Part shown: in pieces, positions 11,040 through 21,092 of the stretch | How positions within the stretch are numbered: position 1 is the first letter of the stretch | How the letters are laid out: every line of letters starts with the position of its first letter | Source of the DNA: Odontocerum albicorne | Taxonomy: Eukaryota; Arthropoda; Insecta; Trichoptera; Odontoceridae | Assembly: GCA_949825065.1 (NCBI GenBank) | Contig: OX463848.1 | Coordinates: 44,779,601-44,843,600, forward strand | Reading direction: 5' to 3' | Length of the DNA: 64,000 nucleotides | Position numbers and translations under genes: made by a program | Notes under the pieces: generated by a model | Told to the model about the DNA's origin: nothing | Databases searched by the model: none | What the model saw: the letters and a program-made list of their open reading frames with translations, nothing else

Positions 11040-11340
11040 ATCTCTATCACGATGCCCCGCTCTATTAGATTGATTTGGAAGTCAATTTATTAGTTGAAGA
11101 AGAAATCATCCTCAAAGTTCTAATCCTTTCCGAAGCTACATCTTTCAGACACAGATTCGAAAGATACAATGGCGACATCCCATTCAGGGACTTTAATATC
11201 GAACAAACGGTGTCGATGCCACATTCGGGTGCTAACTACTTAAGAAGGAAAGTTAATCACTCTTCGTCATCGTATGTGTTGGAAATACTACTGTGCGTGG
11301 ACAGGCAACACTCACACCTGTCTAGCGCGTTTACCAGACG
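11040..11340 (-). repeat. CR1/L2-like RT tail fragment
   Basis: Related on the minus strand to 9340-9640, 18320-18600 and 40030-40315, sharing the segment whose plus strand reads CTCCGAAG-ACATCT-TCAGAC. Heavily decayed. Confidence 0.45.
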
Positions 11341-11384
11341 AACTTTTTAACCAGACTGGCACCCTTTTTTATTATTTGTTTTGG

Positions 11385-11458
11385 TGGCATCTGGAGTCGA
11401 ACCCGAATCCCCTAAGTGAAAGGGCAGTCTTACCAACAAGACTAAGGAAGTTAAGATA
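11385..11458 (-). repeat. tRNA-like SINE head
   Basis: The minus strand has CTTAGTCTTGTTGGTAAGAC (A-box-like) and GGGTTCGACTCC (B-box). It does not fold as a complete tRNA gene, so I call it a SINE head. Confidence 0.5.
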
Positions 11459-11956
11459 TATTTTTTATAAGAAAAAATATATCTAATGATGGCAATGTAT
11501 ATTTAGTTATTGGAATATGGGTATTTGCAAATCATACGTTTGATTTTCTGACGGGTAAATGTAAAATTTATTTTAAGACGATCATGTGGACTGTAGAACA
11601 TTGTATGTCCTCGCAGCCGATTTCGCCCTCTATTAGTGGGGTGTAACTCGACTGGGGGATGTTATAAGATTAGCTCAGACCTTTTGATAGCTTCATTCTT
11701 AATGTATTTTCTTTACCATTGCCTTTAAATATGTGTGGAATTCCGGGATATAAATATTATATTTCCTATGTTGCTATTCGTATCAATAAACCTTTGTTTA
11801 TTTATATTTAACCATTTATGCTATGACTGAAATGTAATGTTTGATTTTCGAGACTAAAATGTTTTCCTCGGTACTGAAATGAGCAGCTCGAAATATTGAA
11901 ATTCCTTAGCAATGAAAAAATAAAGGATCAGATGCCGCGCTTCTGTCCAGGGGAAT
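11459..11956. other. No gene recognised
   Basis: At 11606-11645 the text TATGTCCTCGCAGCCGATTT resembles 58500-58545, suggesting one more undefined dispersed repeat. Nothing coding was seen. Confidence 0.4.
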
Positions 11957-11970
11957 TGACAAAGGAGTCT
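11957..11970. repeat. Target-site duplication, left, of the Jockey-like LINE
   Basis: TGACAAAGGAGTCT, identical to 16709-16722 on the other side of the LINE. A 14-bp duplication is in the usual range for target-primed reverse transcription. Confidence 0.9.
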
Positions 11971-12302
11971 TTTTTTTTTTTTTTTTTTTATTAAACAAGT
12001 AAATTATTATACAAACATTTGTCGAGGCTATACCTATGTACAAATTTATTACTTAACTAATCTTAATTATATGTTATAATTTATGAACTTATTTAATCTT
12101 ATTTTCCTACATATCATTTTATTTTATTTATTCAATCTTAATATATGAGATCTTAGAAATAATTAACACCTACATACTACTTATAACTAGATAACAATTC
12201 TTACACTAATTATTCAGCAAAAACAAGTCCACTCGTTCAGGCTACTTGTATTCCATCACATTCACTCAGACCTTGGTCGTCCCAGCTAATACTGAAGGTG
12301 GA
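11971..12302 (-). terminator. LINE 3' UTR and poly(A) tail
   Basis: About 310 bases follow the ORF2 stop and end in TTTAATAAAAA, where the AATAAA-like signal merges with the A-tail (T run at 11971-11989 on the plus strand). A second copy of most of this UTR, stopping about 65 bases earlier, is at 57940-58181. Confidence 0.8.
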
Positions 12303-14998
12303 CTAGTCAGGCAACAGATAATGCTTCGGGAGCTTGTGCTTATAACGGAAGGGTAGGTCGGATTTACTCTCGTAAGCCCCCAGGGCAGCGACTAAGGGAT
12401 TTCTGTGATTTTGTTGGCTTTTATAGAACTTCACGGTCCAAGCGAGAATGTGGTGTTGTAGGGTTTCTTCTCGCTGTTCAGCGTGAAGTCGGGTAAGATT
12501 TGTTCTGGGATGGGTGTTAAAAGATATCTTGAATGCCTTGTTCTGCACTCTCTGGAGTTTCAGGTGATCCGTGTTGCTCACACTACCCCAAACGGGTGCA
12601 GCATAGGTCAAGATAGGACGAATAAGGGTTTTATAGAGGAGGAGCTTATTTTTGGGTGAAAGGAAGCTGCGTCGATGAAATATCGAACTGATAGCCCCTA
12701 TGCCCTTGTGACCCTTCTGTCTGATGGTATTCAAATGGGTTTTCCACGTCAGTCGCCGGTCAAGGTGCAGACCGAGGTATTTAACCACGTCCTGCCACTC
12801 AACCAGGCAACCACCGATGAATAAGGGCATCGACGGCACTCTTTCCTTGATTTTTCGGGAGAACATGATGGCCTCAGTTTTGGCGTCATTGATTTTGAGC
12901 CTCCAGTCCTGGTAGTATTTCTCAAGGATCTCAAGAGCAATCTGAAGACGGCGACCAGCTCGATCCACCTTGAGTGACGATGCGTAGCATGCCGCATCGT
13001 CAGCAAAGAGTGCGAGTTTACAGTTTGGGGGAGTAGGAATGTCGTGTGTGTAAATGTTAAATAGACATGGTCCAAGTATACTGCCTTGGGGGACACCCAT
13101 AGGGATGGGCCTGGCGGATGACGTAGAATGATGAGTGGTGACTGTGAAACTTCTATTGGAAAGGTAGGATTGAAGTAGTTTCACGAGATAGAGTGGAGTG
13201 CCAGTGAGGAGAAGTTTGTGAAGAAGGCCATCATGCCAGACAGTATCAAAAGCCTTCTCAAGGTCCAGCAGTACCATGCCAGTACTTCTGTTCCTATTGA
13301 AGCCCATCGACACGTCTTCCACGACACGGGTAAGTTGCTGGACCGTGTTGTGTCTTGTTCTAAATCCAAATTGCTCATGAGGGAATGTATTATTGGATTC
13401 GTGATGGAACACTAGCCTTGAGGCAACCACTCTCTCAAGGATCTTGCCAAGACCTGGAAGAAGGCTGATGGGCCTGTAGCTAGTTGGATTTTCGGTAGGT
13501 TTATTTGGCTTGTGGATAGGAACAATGTTGGCTACTTTCCAAATACTCGGAAAATAGCCATTAAGGAGTGAGGCATTTATTATTTTAGTAAGAAAAATCC
13601 TCGCTTTGAGTGGTAACTGTTTAAGAAGGCTATTGTGTATATTGTCGGGACCGGGTGCTTTTCGTGTTTTAAGTCTGTCAAGGATACGACCAATTTCGGA
13701 CGGGGTGCAAAGTTGCACCTCGTTTTGGTTGGTCGGGGAGTAAGCAAAGCTGGTGAGAGTGTCCTCGACAGCTTTATTGACATCAACATTTCCAAGGTCG
13801 GAAGTGATTGAGTACGTATTCTCATAAGCGTCCGCCAAGGCATTAGCCTTGTCACTGCCAGAAACAGCCAACCCTGAGGCTGTGCGCAGAGGTGGTATGC
13901 TTTGAGACGAGCACTTGATACCCTTGACGACTCGCCAGAGAGTACCGTTACCCGGTTCTAGAGCTGCCAATTTTCTCTGCCATAGCTGGTTTTTAAGTAG
14001 GCGGATTTCTTTTTTGATTTCATCTTGGAGGACGTTTAGAAGTGTTTTGTCACGTTTGTCTAGTGTACGTCTGTAGGTCTGTCTTTGTTTGTTTTTGATA
14101 TAAGGAGTTTGATATGAGGAGTAAGAGTTATTTTGTATGGAGTGACAATTTTGAGGGGAACATTTTCATCACGGGCATTATGGATGAAGGTGGAGATGGT
14201 ATCTATCGCGGTATCAATGTCCTGTGGGCTCACCAGAGTTTCTGGTGATAGGCAGAGCTGGTTGTGGAGGTAGGCTTTGTAACCCTTCCAGTCAGCATTG
14301 GCGTAGTCGTACTGCTCCCTGAGGCTAGCAATCGGCCTCACTCCCAATGTGAAGTAGACTGGGAGGTGGTCTGACGAGAGAGCTTCTAGAGCAGTCAAGC
14401 CAGAGATGTTAGGGTAGTTTTTGACTACGGCAATGTCCAGTGTAGAAGGGCTACGGGGGTTGGTGAAACAGGTATGTTGATTTGGATAGAGTATTTGACA
14501 GTTGTGGTTTTCCATATAATTGTACAGCATCGTTCCGTTCGGGTTAGCTCTCAAGCAGTTCCAGTAACGGTGCTTGGCATTGAGGTCCCCGGCCATGATG
14601 ACCTTGGGCCCCAAGGCCAGCACTGCCTCGATGTCCTTTTCCAGAAGTGAACGATAGCCGGTACAATATGCTGCCACAATTGTGACTGTCTCCCTGTCAA
14701 CCTTGAGGCTGATGGCAGTAGCCTCCAAGTTTGTCAGGGCGGGCGTGAGGAGTTGGGTATGATGGATAGTGTCTCGGATGAGGATCGCGGTGCCTCCACC
14801 TCTACCGGAAACGCGATCCGATCTATAGATGGTGAAGCCACCGGTGCCTCTCACACGAGATACAGGTTTTAACCAAGTTTCCGTTATAAGCACAATATCT
14901 ATACCTGAATTGTTCACCAACAGCATCAGCTCCTCGATCTTCTGCTGCATGCTGTAAGCATTCCAGCAGAGCACTTTCATTCCAGAGAAACTCGTCAT
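12303..14998 (-). pseudogene. LINE ORF2: AP-type endonuclease and reverse transcriptase, one frameshift
   Basis: Part 1 (ATG at 14998 to 14060, about 313 residues) is the nicking endonuclease. Visible are Asn13 in WNA, Glu40 in ITETWL, GDLNAKH and SDHLPV, the metal and catalytic residues of the APE fold. The RT part is open from about 14150 in another frame and its longest ATG frame is 13970-12303 (555 residues). It has RT motif A LLDLEKAFD (Asp at 236), GVPQGSILGP at 292-301, the catalytic FADD at 322-325, and a full thumb/C-terminal tail ending LPKHYLLPD. The frames cross near 14090-14150 (...LTPH | YIKNKQRQTYRR), so a single-base indel separates them. The ORF2 start lies five bases after the ORF1 stop, which suggests reinitiation or coupled translation. 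A GTG just before ATG is less likely as start. Confidence 0.88.
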
Positions 14999-15003
14999 CA
15001 CGC

Positions 15004-16272
15004 TTATCCTACGAGCTGCTCAATGATCTCGAGGTAGATCATAGTCTTCTCGAGCTTAGTGGTGCAAGAAGCGAGCCTGTTCCGGGCTCCGATGACAAGG
15101 CGCATGATGGCGAGTAACTCGCTCTCTCCGTTTGTGAACGTGTTAATCGGGGGCGGGGGCAGGGGCTGAGCACGAGGAGGGTGGAGTGTTTGAGTAGAAA
15201 GGGGGGCTATAGGAGAGGCTGGTAGGTGAGGTGGTGAGGCTGGAGTACCGCTGGCTACCTGGCTCCACGAGCGATGGTCCATCCGGGGAGCCGGTACGCT
15301 GCGTCTCTTATGTAGGCTGGATATGTATTGTTGGCGGCGGGGGCAACCACCATAGTTGGCCGGATGAGCACCCTCGCAGTTACAGCAGGCCGCAGGGGTG
15401 TCCCGCTCTTTCTTGGGGCAGTCGGTAGTGGCATGCGCCATCAGGCACTTCACGCATCGGACTGTGTGGTTACAGTTCGCCGATGCGTGGCCAAAGTTTT
15501 GACAGCGGTAGCACTGGGTGCCTACCCTGCCACCGTTCTTGTATTTCTCCAGGCGGACGTGACAGTAGTTAATCACTGTCACTTCCGTCCGAAGAGCCTC
15601 AATGTTTGTGGCATTTGGGAAGAGTACCGTATAGAGCGGGGCACCCTTGGTCTTCATCCTGAAAACTCGGAGAGGCTTGTACCCTTGGGCGGCCAGATCA
15701 GCCGCGATGTCCTCTACCGGGAGCTCTGGGAGGCCCCTGATGACGGATCGCTTGCTGCGCTCCACCTCCGCGGTGAACGTGTGGAAGGGTGCCTGGGTCT
15801 CTCTCAGGCCAGCCACGAGAGTTTTGTGGTCCTCCAGCGTTGAGCAGTTGACAGCTGCACGGTCTCTGCCTCTGTAGGAGAGCGTGATGCCCGCCTTTGT
15901 AAAAGATTTGGCCAGATTTATTATCTGGCCATGTGTTTTGTCCCCTAAGGTAATAATTACCGGTGGGATCTTCGAGGTAATCCTCTTTACTGGCGCTCGG
16001 AAGCCAGGTGTTCCAAGGGCGTCTCCGACCTCCGGAAGTGCCTCGAATCGGTTTTGGTTCGGTAGCGGTTGAGCCGGGACTGGAGTTGATTGTTTAGCTC
16101 CATTGCGTGGAGTGATCCACGCACTGGAGTTGCTGGTGCTGGTATTTGCATCTACACCAGGACAGGAGAGGGCGGAATTCTTCCTCATGGGGGTGGCACG
16201 TGACTTGGCGTCCATGATGCGGCTCGAGTTTGTTCCCGAGGATTTCGGGACTTTTGTTCTTAGAACCACCAT
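15004..16272 (-). CDS. LINE ORF1, Gag-like nucleic-acid-binding protein
   Basis: Intact 422-residue frame. Residues 1-170 are polar and low in obvious domains. About 175-245 (VIRGLPELPVEDIA to RLEKYKNGGR) matches the PRE_C2HC-type region that precedes knuckles in Jockey Gags. Three zinc knuckles follow: CYRCQNFGHASANC (254-267), CVKCLMAHATTDC (273-285) and CNCEGAHPANYGGC (297-310). Then comes a Pro-rich stretch (about 345-377) and a short helical C-terminus. Such proteins bind the element RNA and form the ribonucleoprotein used for transposition. The ATG at 16272 opens the frame, with a leader of about 436 bases. ORF2 starts just beyond its TAA. Confidence 0.9.
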   Translation of the reverse strand: MVVLRTKVPKSSGTNSSRIMDAKSRATPMRKNSALSCPGVDANTSTSNSSAWITPRNGAKQSTPVPAQPLPNQNRFEALPEVGDALGTPGFRAPVKRITSKIPPVIITLGDKTHGQIINLAKSFTKAGITLSYRGRDRAAVNCSTLEDHKTLVAGLRETQAPFHTFTAEVERSKRSVIRGLPELPVEDIAADLAAQGYKPLRVFRMKTKGAPLYTVLFPNATNIEALRTEVTVINYCHVRLEKYKNGGRVGTQCYRCQNFGHASANCNHTVRCVKCLMAHATTDCPKKERDTPAACCNCEGAHPANYGGCPRRQQYISSLHKRRSVPAPRMDHRSWSQVASGTPASPPHLPASPIAPLSTQTLHPPRAQPLPPPPINTFTNGESELLAIMRLVIGARNRLASCTTKLEKTMIYLEIIEQLVG

Positions 16273-16625
16273 GTGTGTTAACAGTTAAAAGTTAAGCACT
16301 AAAATTAACATTTCAAACGACATTTTAAATAATATAATAGAAAGAGTCCTTGTAAATAATTTCAGAACGGAATTTTAAATAATATAATAGAAAAAGAACT
16401 CGTAATTAGAATGAACGTTATACAATAAAATGAGATAGGGCGGTAACGTACTGGTGTATGGACCTCGGCAACATATGTTGAAGGGACAATATATATGAGA
16501 GCCACAGGGTCCGGATACGAGTCGGCACGGTCAATTCCCAGAAATTTGGGCACTATCCTGACTGGCCCAAAACACTTCACTTCACAACGAGAATATATCG
16601 GCTTCAATTTAGGAGCGGAGACTAA

Positions 16626-16708
16626 GGAAACACGTGTGTCTTGTATGACATGACGAGACGAACGAAGGAAAACACGTGTGTCTTGTATGACATGACGAGA
16701 CGAACGAC
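16626..16708 (-). promoter_or_regulatory. Duplicated 42-bp block at the LINE 5' end, probable internal promoter
   Basis: CACGTGTGTCTTGTATGACA followed by TGACGAGACGAACGA occurs twice, 42 bases apart (16631 and 16673). On the element strand each unit reads TCGTTCGTCTC near the transcription start and an AGACAC box about 26 bases in. Jockey-clade LINEs use start-site plus downstream promoter elements inside the transcript. Duplication would let one unit survive 5' loss. Promoter function is inferred. Confidence 0.55.
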
Positions 16709-16722
16709 TGACAAAGGAGTCT
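16709..16722. repeat. Target-site duplication, right, of the Jockey-like LINE
   Basis: TGACAAAGGAGTCT, identical to 11957-11970. Confidence 0.9.
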
Positions 16723-16984
16723 GTGATACAACGTTAGTCACATTTATTTTCAACCGTGCGAGAGAAATTTTCCCATTAGTTATCAACGGAGTATACCAAT
16801 GTCTACGAGTAAAGCAAAACAGACAGACAGACAGTATCACTTTTGAAGATATCCTCGGAACAGTTGAGATCAAATATGACGATTCATCTCTATGTATAAA
16901 ATATTTCGAACCGTCAAATAATGAACGTTTATGTTATAATGTGGTTCAATTTATTTGTTCCTCAATCATTCATACATTTATTTA

Positions 16985-17131
16985 TATTTTACTTACAATA
17001 TCGGTCAGTTCACAATAGTATTCTAGTACCGACTTTTGATGTATAGAAGTGCAACGTGTACGTGGAAAAAGACTGAAAGGAGCCGAATAAATGCTGTGGA
17101 AATTCGTGTACTTAGAATAATACATGGGGTG
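16985..17131 (+). repeat. Family A fragment
   Basis: Encodes remnants of TCTWKKTERSRINAVEIRVL and RIIHGVTMY, the upstream part of the family A RT tail. It is cut by a minus-strand RTE-like fragment at 17132. The preceding 16723-16984 holds no recognised gene. Confidence 0.6.
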
Positions 17132-17345
17132 ACAATGTATCTCTCTCCCTGGCTCCATCCCAACTCATTGTCTGCGAAGACTGTTGGGGTCAGCTCTCCT
17201 CGTCCTCAGGTTGTATGCTCTTCTGTCCCGTACTACGTCCCCCAGGCCGTGCCTCTGCATCAGGTTATCTCTTTGCACCACCCATGAATTCCTTGGTCTT
17301 CCTCTGGTTGTTATTCGAGGAAGATCCATGGAGATTGCCTGGTTC
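17132..17345 (-). pseudogene. RTE-like RT tail
   Basis: The minus frame reads VNQAISMDLPRITTRGRPRN, WVVQRDNLMQRHG, RRAYNLRTRRADPNSLRRQ, then CAATGAGTTGGGATGGAGCC. This is the same C-terminal end as the plus-strand copies at 10.0, 19.0 and 39.6 kb, but in a less frameshifted state. Confidence 0.7.
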
Positions 17346-17597
17346 ACAATGAGCTCTAACTCGGGACTCGAATCCGCTATTATTGACACATTCAAAATTT
17401 AGGAAGCTCTAACTCGGGACTCGAATCCGCTATTACATTAAAAATTTAGGAAGCTCTAATTCGGGACTCGAATCCGCTATTATTGACACATTCAAAATTT
17501 AGGAAGCTATAACTCGGGACTCGAATCCGCTATTACATTAAAAATTTAGGAAGCTCTAACTCGGGACTCGAATCCGCTATTATTGACACATTAAAAA
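17346..17597. repeat. Minisatellite derived from a SINE3 B-box region
   Basis: Five units containing CTCTAACTCGGGACTCGAAT and CCGCTATTA, alternating long (about 53) and short (about 47): long-short-long-short-long. The minus strand of each unit is the tRNA-like B-box segment (GGATTCGAGTCCCGAG) of SINE3. Confidence 0.85.
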
Positions 17598-17764
17598 TAT
17601 TACAAAATAAATATATGTATATGCGTTGAGTTAAAGGATTGAAAATTAGTGACTGCGGAAATTAGATCAAAGGTTTACCCGCATCTGAAAATTTTCAGAA
17701 AAATATATTTGGTAAGAAAAATAGCAGAAACTCACCGAGGAAAGACGAACTACAAAGAAATCTT

Positions 17765-18035
17765 TATATCGCCTGTTGAGAATCATAGTGGCGAAACTCC
17801 AAAAAAATACATTTTCGAGTTAAGACTTTCAAATGGCACTAAAATGACTCATTTTTTACGTGCGTAAGTGGCGAAATTATATTTCAACTTCTTGAAGCGG
17901 CAAGGAGTTGAAATATATTGTACTTTCGCCACTCACGCACGTAAAAAATGAGTCATTTTAGTGCCATTTGAAAGTCTTAACTCGAAAATTAATTTTTTTG
18001 GAGTTTCGCCACTATGATTCTCAACAAGCGATATA
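17765..18035. mobile_element. 271-bp near-perfect hairpin element
   Basis: Two arms of about 125 bp (from TATATCGCCTGTTGAGAATC inward, and its reverse complement ending GCGATATA) flank a 16-bp centre at 17890-17905. The arms differ at only a few positions. It interrupts a repeat also seen at 39.78-39.90 kb, where the text after GAACTACAAAGAAATCTTT is continuous. A TA or TATA target is likely. It is a foldback-type MITE with no coding capacity. Confidence 0.8.
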
Positions 18036-18319
18036 TTTAATATAAATTAATTTGGATTTAGGAAGTGTATGTGTTTAATGTTAATATACCATCATAATTT
18101 TTTATAAGACCTCCCAAAAAGGGTTGTATTTCGAAAGTTGTACACTCTCCAACCTTTCCACGCCACTAAACCGGCAACGGCAAAAGCTCTACCATTATAC
18201 CCCACTCATTGGATCGAATGAAATGTGTGGGGAAGTCAGATAATCCAATGATATATGGATGGAGAGAAAAGAGAGGCTAAAGATTAATGTCGTGTTAGTT
18301 TATTCTAGTAGATTAAAGC
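18036..18319. other. No gene recognised
   Basis: Flanking repeat sequence beyond the hairpin element. Confidence 0.4.
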
Positions 18320-18699
18320 AGTGATAGTTGATCCCGCCCTATTGGATCTACTTGTATTTGGAACAACCAATTTATTAGATGAAGGAGAAATCAACCATAC
18401 AGGTCTACTTCTCTCCGAAGTTACATCTATCAGACACATATTTGAAAATACAATGGAGACATTCCATCAAGGAACTTTAATGCTTTTGAGCCAGCGTAGA
18501 TGTTTTAGAAGCGGGCTAATACATAACAGTTTTTATGACTATCGTACTCGTATATCAGACTAGCAGCTGCATTGGAAACATACTGGAACTTAGGATTTGT
18601 GAATTAGGTTAACTAGAATAAATAGAATCACAATAATCCAGACGCGACAAAACGAATGAATCAATAAGACTTGATTTCCCTTGTTGGAAGACTTCTAGG
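18320..18699 (-). pseudogene. CR1/L2-like RT C-terminal remnant
   Basis: Close copy of 9340-9739, with SLIDSFVLSRLDYC readable on the minus strand. It carries a CTCGTA insertion at 18545-18552 where the 9.3-kb copy has only TA, and lacks the one that copy has at 9562-9569. Confidence 0.55.
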
Positions 18700-19155
18700 T
18701 AACAGGAGTCTTGTGTGACCCAAAAATGTCTATAAAACTAAAAGGAAAGGTATACCAGACTATCGTTAGACCCGCGATTATGTATGGCTCAGAATGCTGG
18801 ACTATGTACAGCTCCTACTCAAGGCAACTTGAAACAGCAGAAATGCGAATGCTTAGGTGGTCGGCAGGAGTATCGCTAAAATATAGAATTAAGAACTCAC
18901 GCATTCGTGGTAGCCTGGAGGTCACTGACATAAACAGTAAGCTGGAAGAGCGACAGCTGAGATGGTACGGGCACATAAGACAGAGACCACCAGACCATAC
19001 TGTAAATCAGGCAATGTCTGTGGATCTTCCTCGACACCCGTCTTGAGGAAGACTAAAGAACTCCTGGATAGAGCCAACCCCAACAACCTGGCACTGTCTC
19101 AACTCATTGCCTACCTAGGCAATGAGTTGGGACAGTGCCAGGAACAAGAAGGAGA
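18700..19155 (+). pseudogene. RTE-like RT C-terminal remnant, copy 2
   Basis: Reads VLCDPKMSIKLKGK, PAIMYGSECWTMY, EMRMLRWSAG, LEERQLRWYGHIRQRPPDH. It joins the CR1/L2 relic at the same junction as copy 1. The 3' end is abnormal: an inverted duplication forms the palindrome at 19087-19142. Confidence 0.75.
19087..19142. repeat. 56-bp palindrome at an RTE 3' end
   Basis: CCTGGCACTGTCTCAACTCA ... TGAGTTGGGACAGTGCCAGG: 28-base arms with one mismatch and a 4-base centre. The right arm is the normal 3' end of this RTE family; the left arm is its inverted copy. Confidence 0.9.
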
Positions 19156-19880
19156 AGAAGGGAGATTTCTAGATGTTCACGGAATTAGAGCGATTTGGAG
19201 ATACGGACTAGAGACAAAAGGCGATGGATTATCAGAAATTGAGATGTTTCATCGACGAAGCTCTTGGATGGACATTATATTATTTCCGTCAGAACAGCAC
19301 GCATTGCGCATCAATATGCCGGAGGCAGCAGCGTGCGATGCGCCGGGTGCTGTCAGCGACTGCGAAAGTGTTAAGGCACTTCCAGAACTGGTTTGGCCGC
19401 CGAGTACCGAGTGCCGACTGACTGACTATACCGGCCTTGCAGCACCCGCCCGCCCGAAACACATTTGGGTGACATTCTTCCGATGCCATAACGTATCATA
19501 GTTGTCACGTCAACGCCTCTCTGCTAATATATTATACATACTCGTAAGTGAGGCGGTAACGTGAAATTGAATATATTTTGCGAAGAAATTTCGGCTATTG
19601 CATATATTCTGCGAAGAAATCTGACCATATTTTCTGCGTAGAATCACTCTGTGAAGAAATTGAATGATACTTTGTTCTTTAAATTCTATGATCCAAATGA
19701 CAACAGTATTCTGAAACAGGATACATCTACAATAATTGCATTCTCTATGTCTCAAATTTGATGTCGAAAAATACTCCTCTGTATTGAATTTTTCTGGGTG
19801 ACTTCATCGCGTAGACATCTCGATGGGAATGCTTTGTCAGTCACAGGTGTTCTCCTTCGATAGACAAATTGGTGATGCGG
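19156..19880. other. No gene recognised
   Basis: The plus frame running past 19155 to 19501 has no recognisable domain. Base composition is locally more GC-rich (19300-19480). Confidence 0.4.
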
Positions 19881-20345
19881 CTTCTTCGGGATTCTACTCG
19901 TATAGTTTTAGAGAGTTAAAAGTTTTACATCGATGTCTTCCAACTAGGGCAATAAATAGGGGCTTATCAATTCGTTTGTTGTGTCGCGTCTGGATTATTG
20001 CAATTGTTTTTATTTTGGTTTGTCTGGCACGTAAATTTCTAAACTTAAGTAAGTTTTCAATACAGCTGCTAGGTTGATATATGGTATTGTACTCGTAGTT
20101 ATAAATATTGTCATATTAGCCCGCTTTTAAAAAGTTTACACCGTCTCAAGTGTCGCGAACAGATTGATTTCAAACTTGGTCTACATTTTCAAGTGTCTTA
20201 ATGGAATGTCTACATTGTATATTTCCAATATATATCTGAGAGATGTTCTTTCAGAGAGAAGTAGAACTTTAAGGTCGATTTTCTCTTCATCTAATTAATT
20301 GATTGTTCCAAATCGATCCAATATATGTTATTATGATAGAACTTT
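19881..20345 (+). pseudogene. CR1/L2-like RT C-terminal remnant
   Basis: Across frames: SRLDYCNCFYFGLSG, NTAARLIYGI, HISPLLKSLHRLKCREQIDF and FKCLNGMSTLYISNIYLRDV. This order (SRLDYCN, AARLI, PLLKSLHWLP-type, KCLNG-PYLS) is the known C-terminal signature of CR1/L2 RTs. Several frameshifts make it non-functional. Confidence 0.65.
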
Positions 20346-20449
20346 TGCTGTTGCTGGTCATTTAGCGTAAAATGCTCCATACTGCCTTCCTATGCTAACT
20401 GGTATGGTCACTACTTACCTATGCTAACACTCAACTTACATCTGTTTAT

Positions 20450-20545
20450 TTTGTTATAGTTTTTATCTGTCAATAATTGGTTCGAGTCTCGAGCTGGAGG
20501 GCCCTTGAGAGTTTTTTTTTCTCTAAACGGCGCTACTTAAATTGT
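20450..20545 (+). repeat. SINE3 head fragment
   Basis: GTCAATAATTGGTTCGAGTC (B-box) then GAGGGCCCTTGAGAGTTTTT and CTAAACGGCGCTA. The remaining sequence to 21092 shows no gene. Confidence 0.5.
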
Positions 20546-21092
20546 ATAATACATTCTGAAGAGAATTTGGACTATCGTTTTAAAGCAAACTGGACAATGT
20601 ATTCAGTGACGAATTTTAGCTATTGAATCTATTTCGCGAGGATATTTTCTTGTAGAAAAGTGTTTAGAACTCTTTCGTCCAACTTTGTAATCGTCGAGGT
20701 CTCCGCTACTTTAGAATTTTTAAAGAACTGTAAATAAACTGGATAATCCGGATATATCTCGTGCCCGAGCATTCCGGATTTTTGTAGGTTTACTGTCATT
20801 TAAAATCTTGCCGAAATGATTTAGTAAAAGGAGGGCCAGGACCTTGACGAAGCCTTAAATAATTCAGGGTGCATTACCTACGGGGCCTCGATAGCGCGTG
20901 GTTGCACTAAGCACCGACTGCAGACTGGTTGTGCCGATTTCCCATATTAGGGTGGACCTCCGCCCCTGACCTCCCGGAGCCGAAATGATCTAATTGGCAT
21001 ATCGCCAGGCGCTGCTTAAACACTTTTTGGCCGTTTCGTCACAATTTTTATCGTAGGAGAAAATCGAAATATTCAAAAATGTTCAAAAACGT

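Larger units (their letters stand above)
11971..16708 (-). mobile_element. Near-complete Jockey-clade LINE, 4.74 kb
   Basis: Read on the minus strand: 5' leader with a duplicated 42-bp block, ORF1 (zinc-knuckle protein), ORF2 (endonuclease plus RT), 3' UTR and a 19-nt poly(A). Perfect 14-bp target duplications flank it, so it is one full-length target-primed insertion on this evidence. The only obvious lesion is a frameshift between the endonuclease and RT parts of ORF2. An endonuclease of the APE type, an FADD catalytic box and three knuckles in ORF1 place it in the Jockey clade; the species-level family name is not known to me. Confidence 0.9.

Noticed and set aside
12724..16288. Plus-strand frames overlapping the LINE (for example 15328-15843)
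   Set aside because: Shadows of ORF1/ORF2 on the opposite strand; no independent domains.
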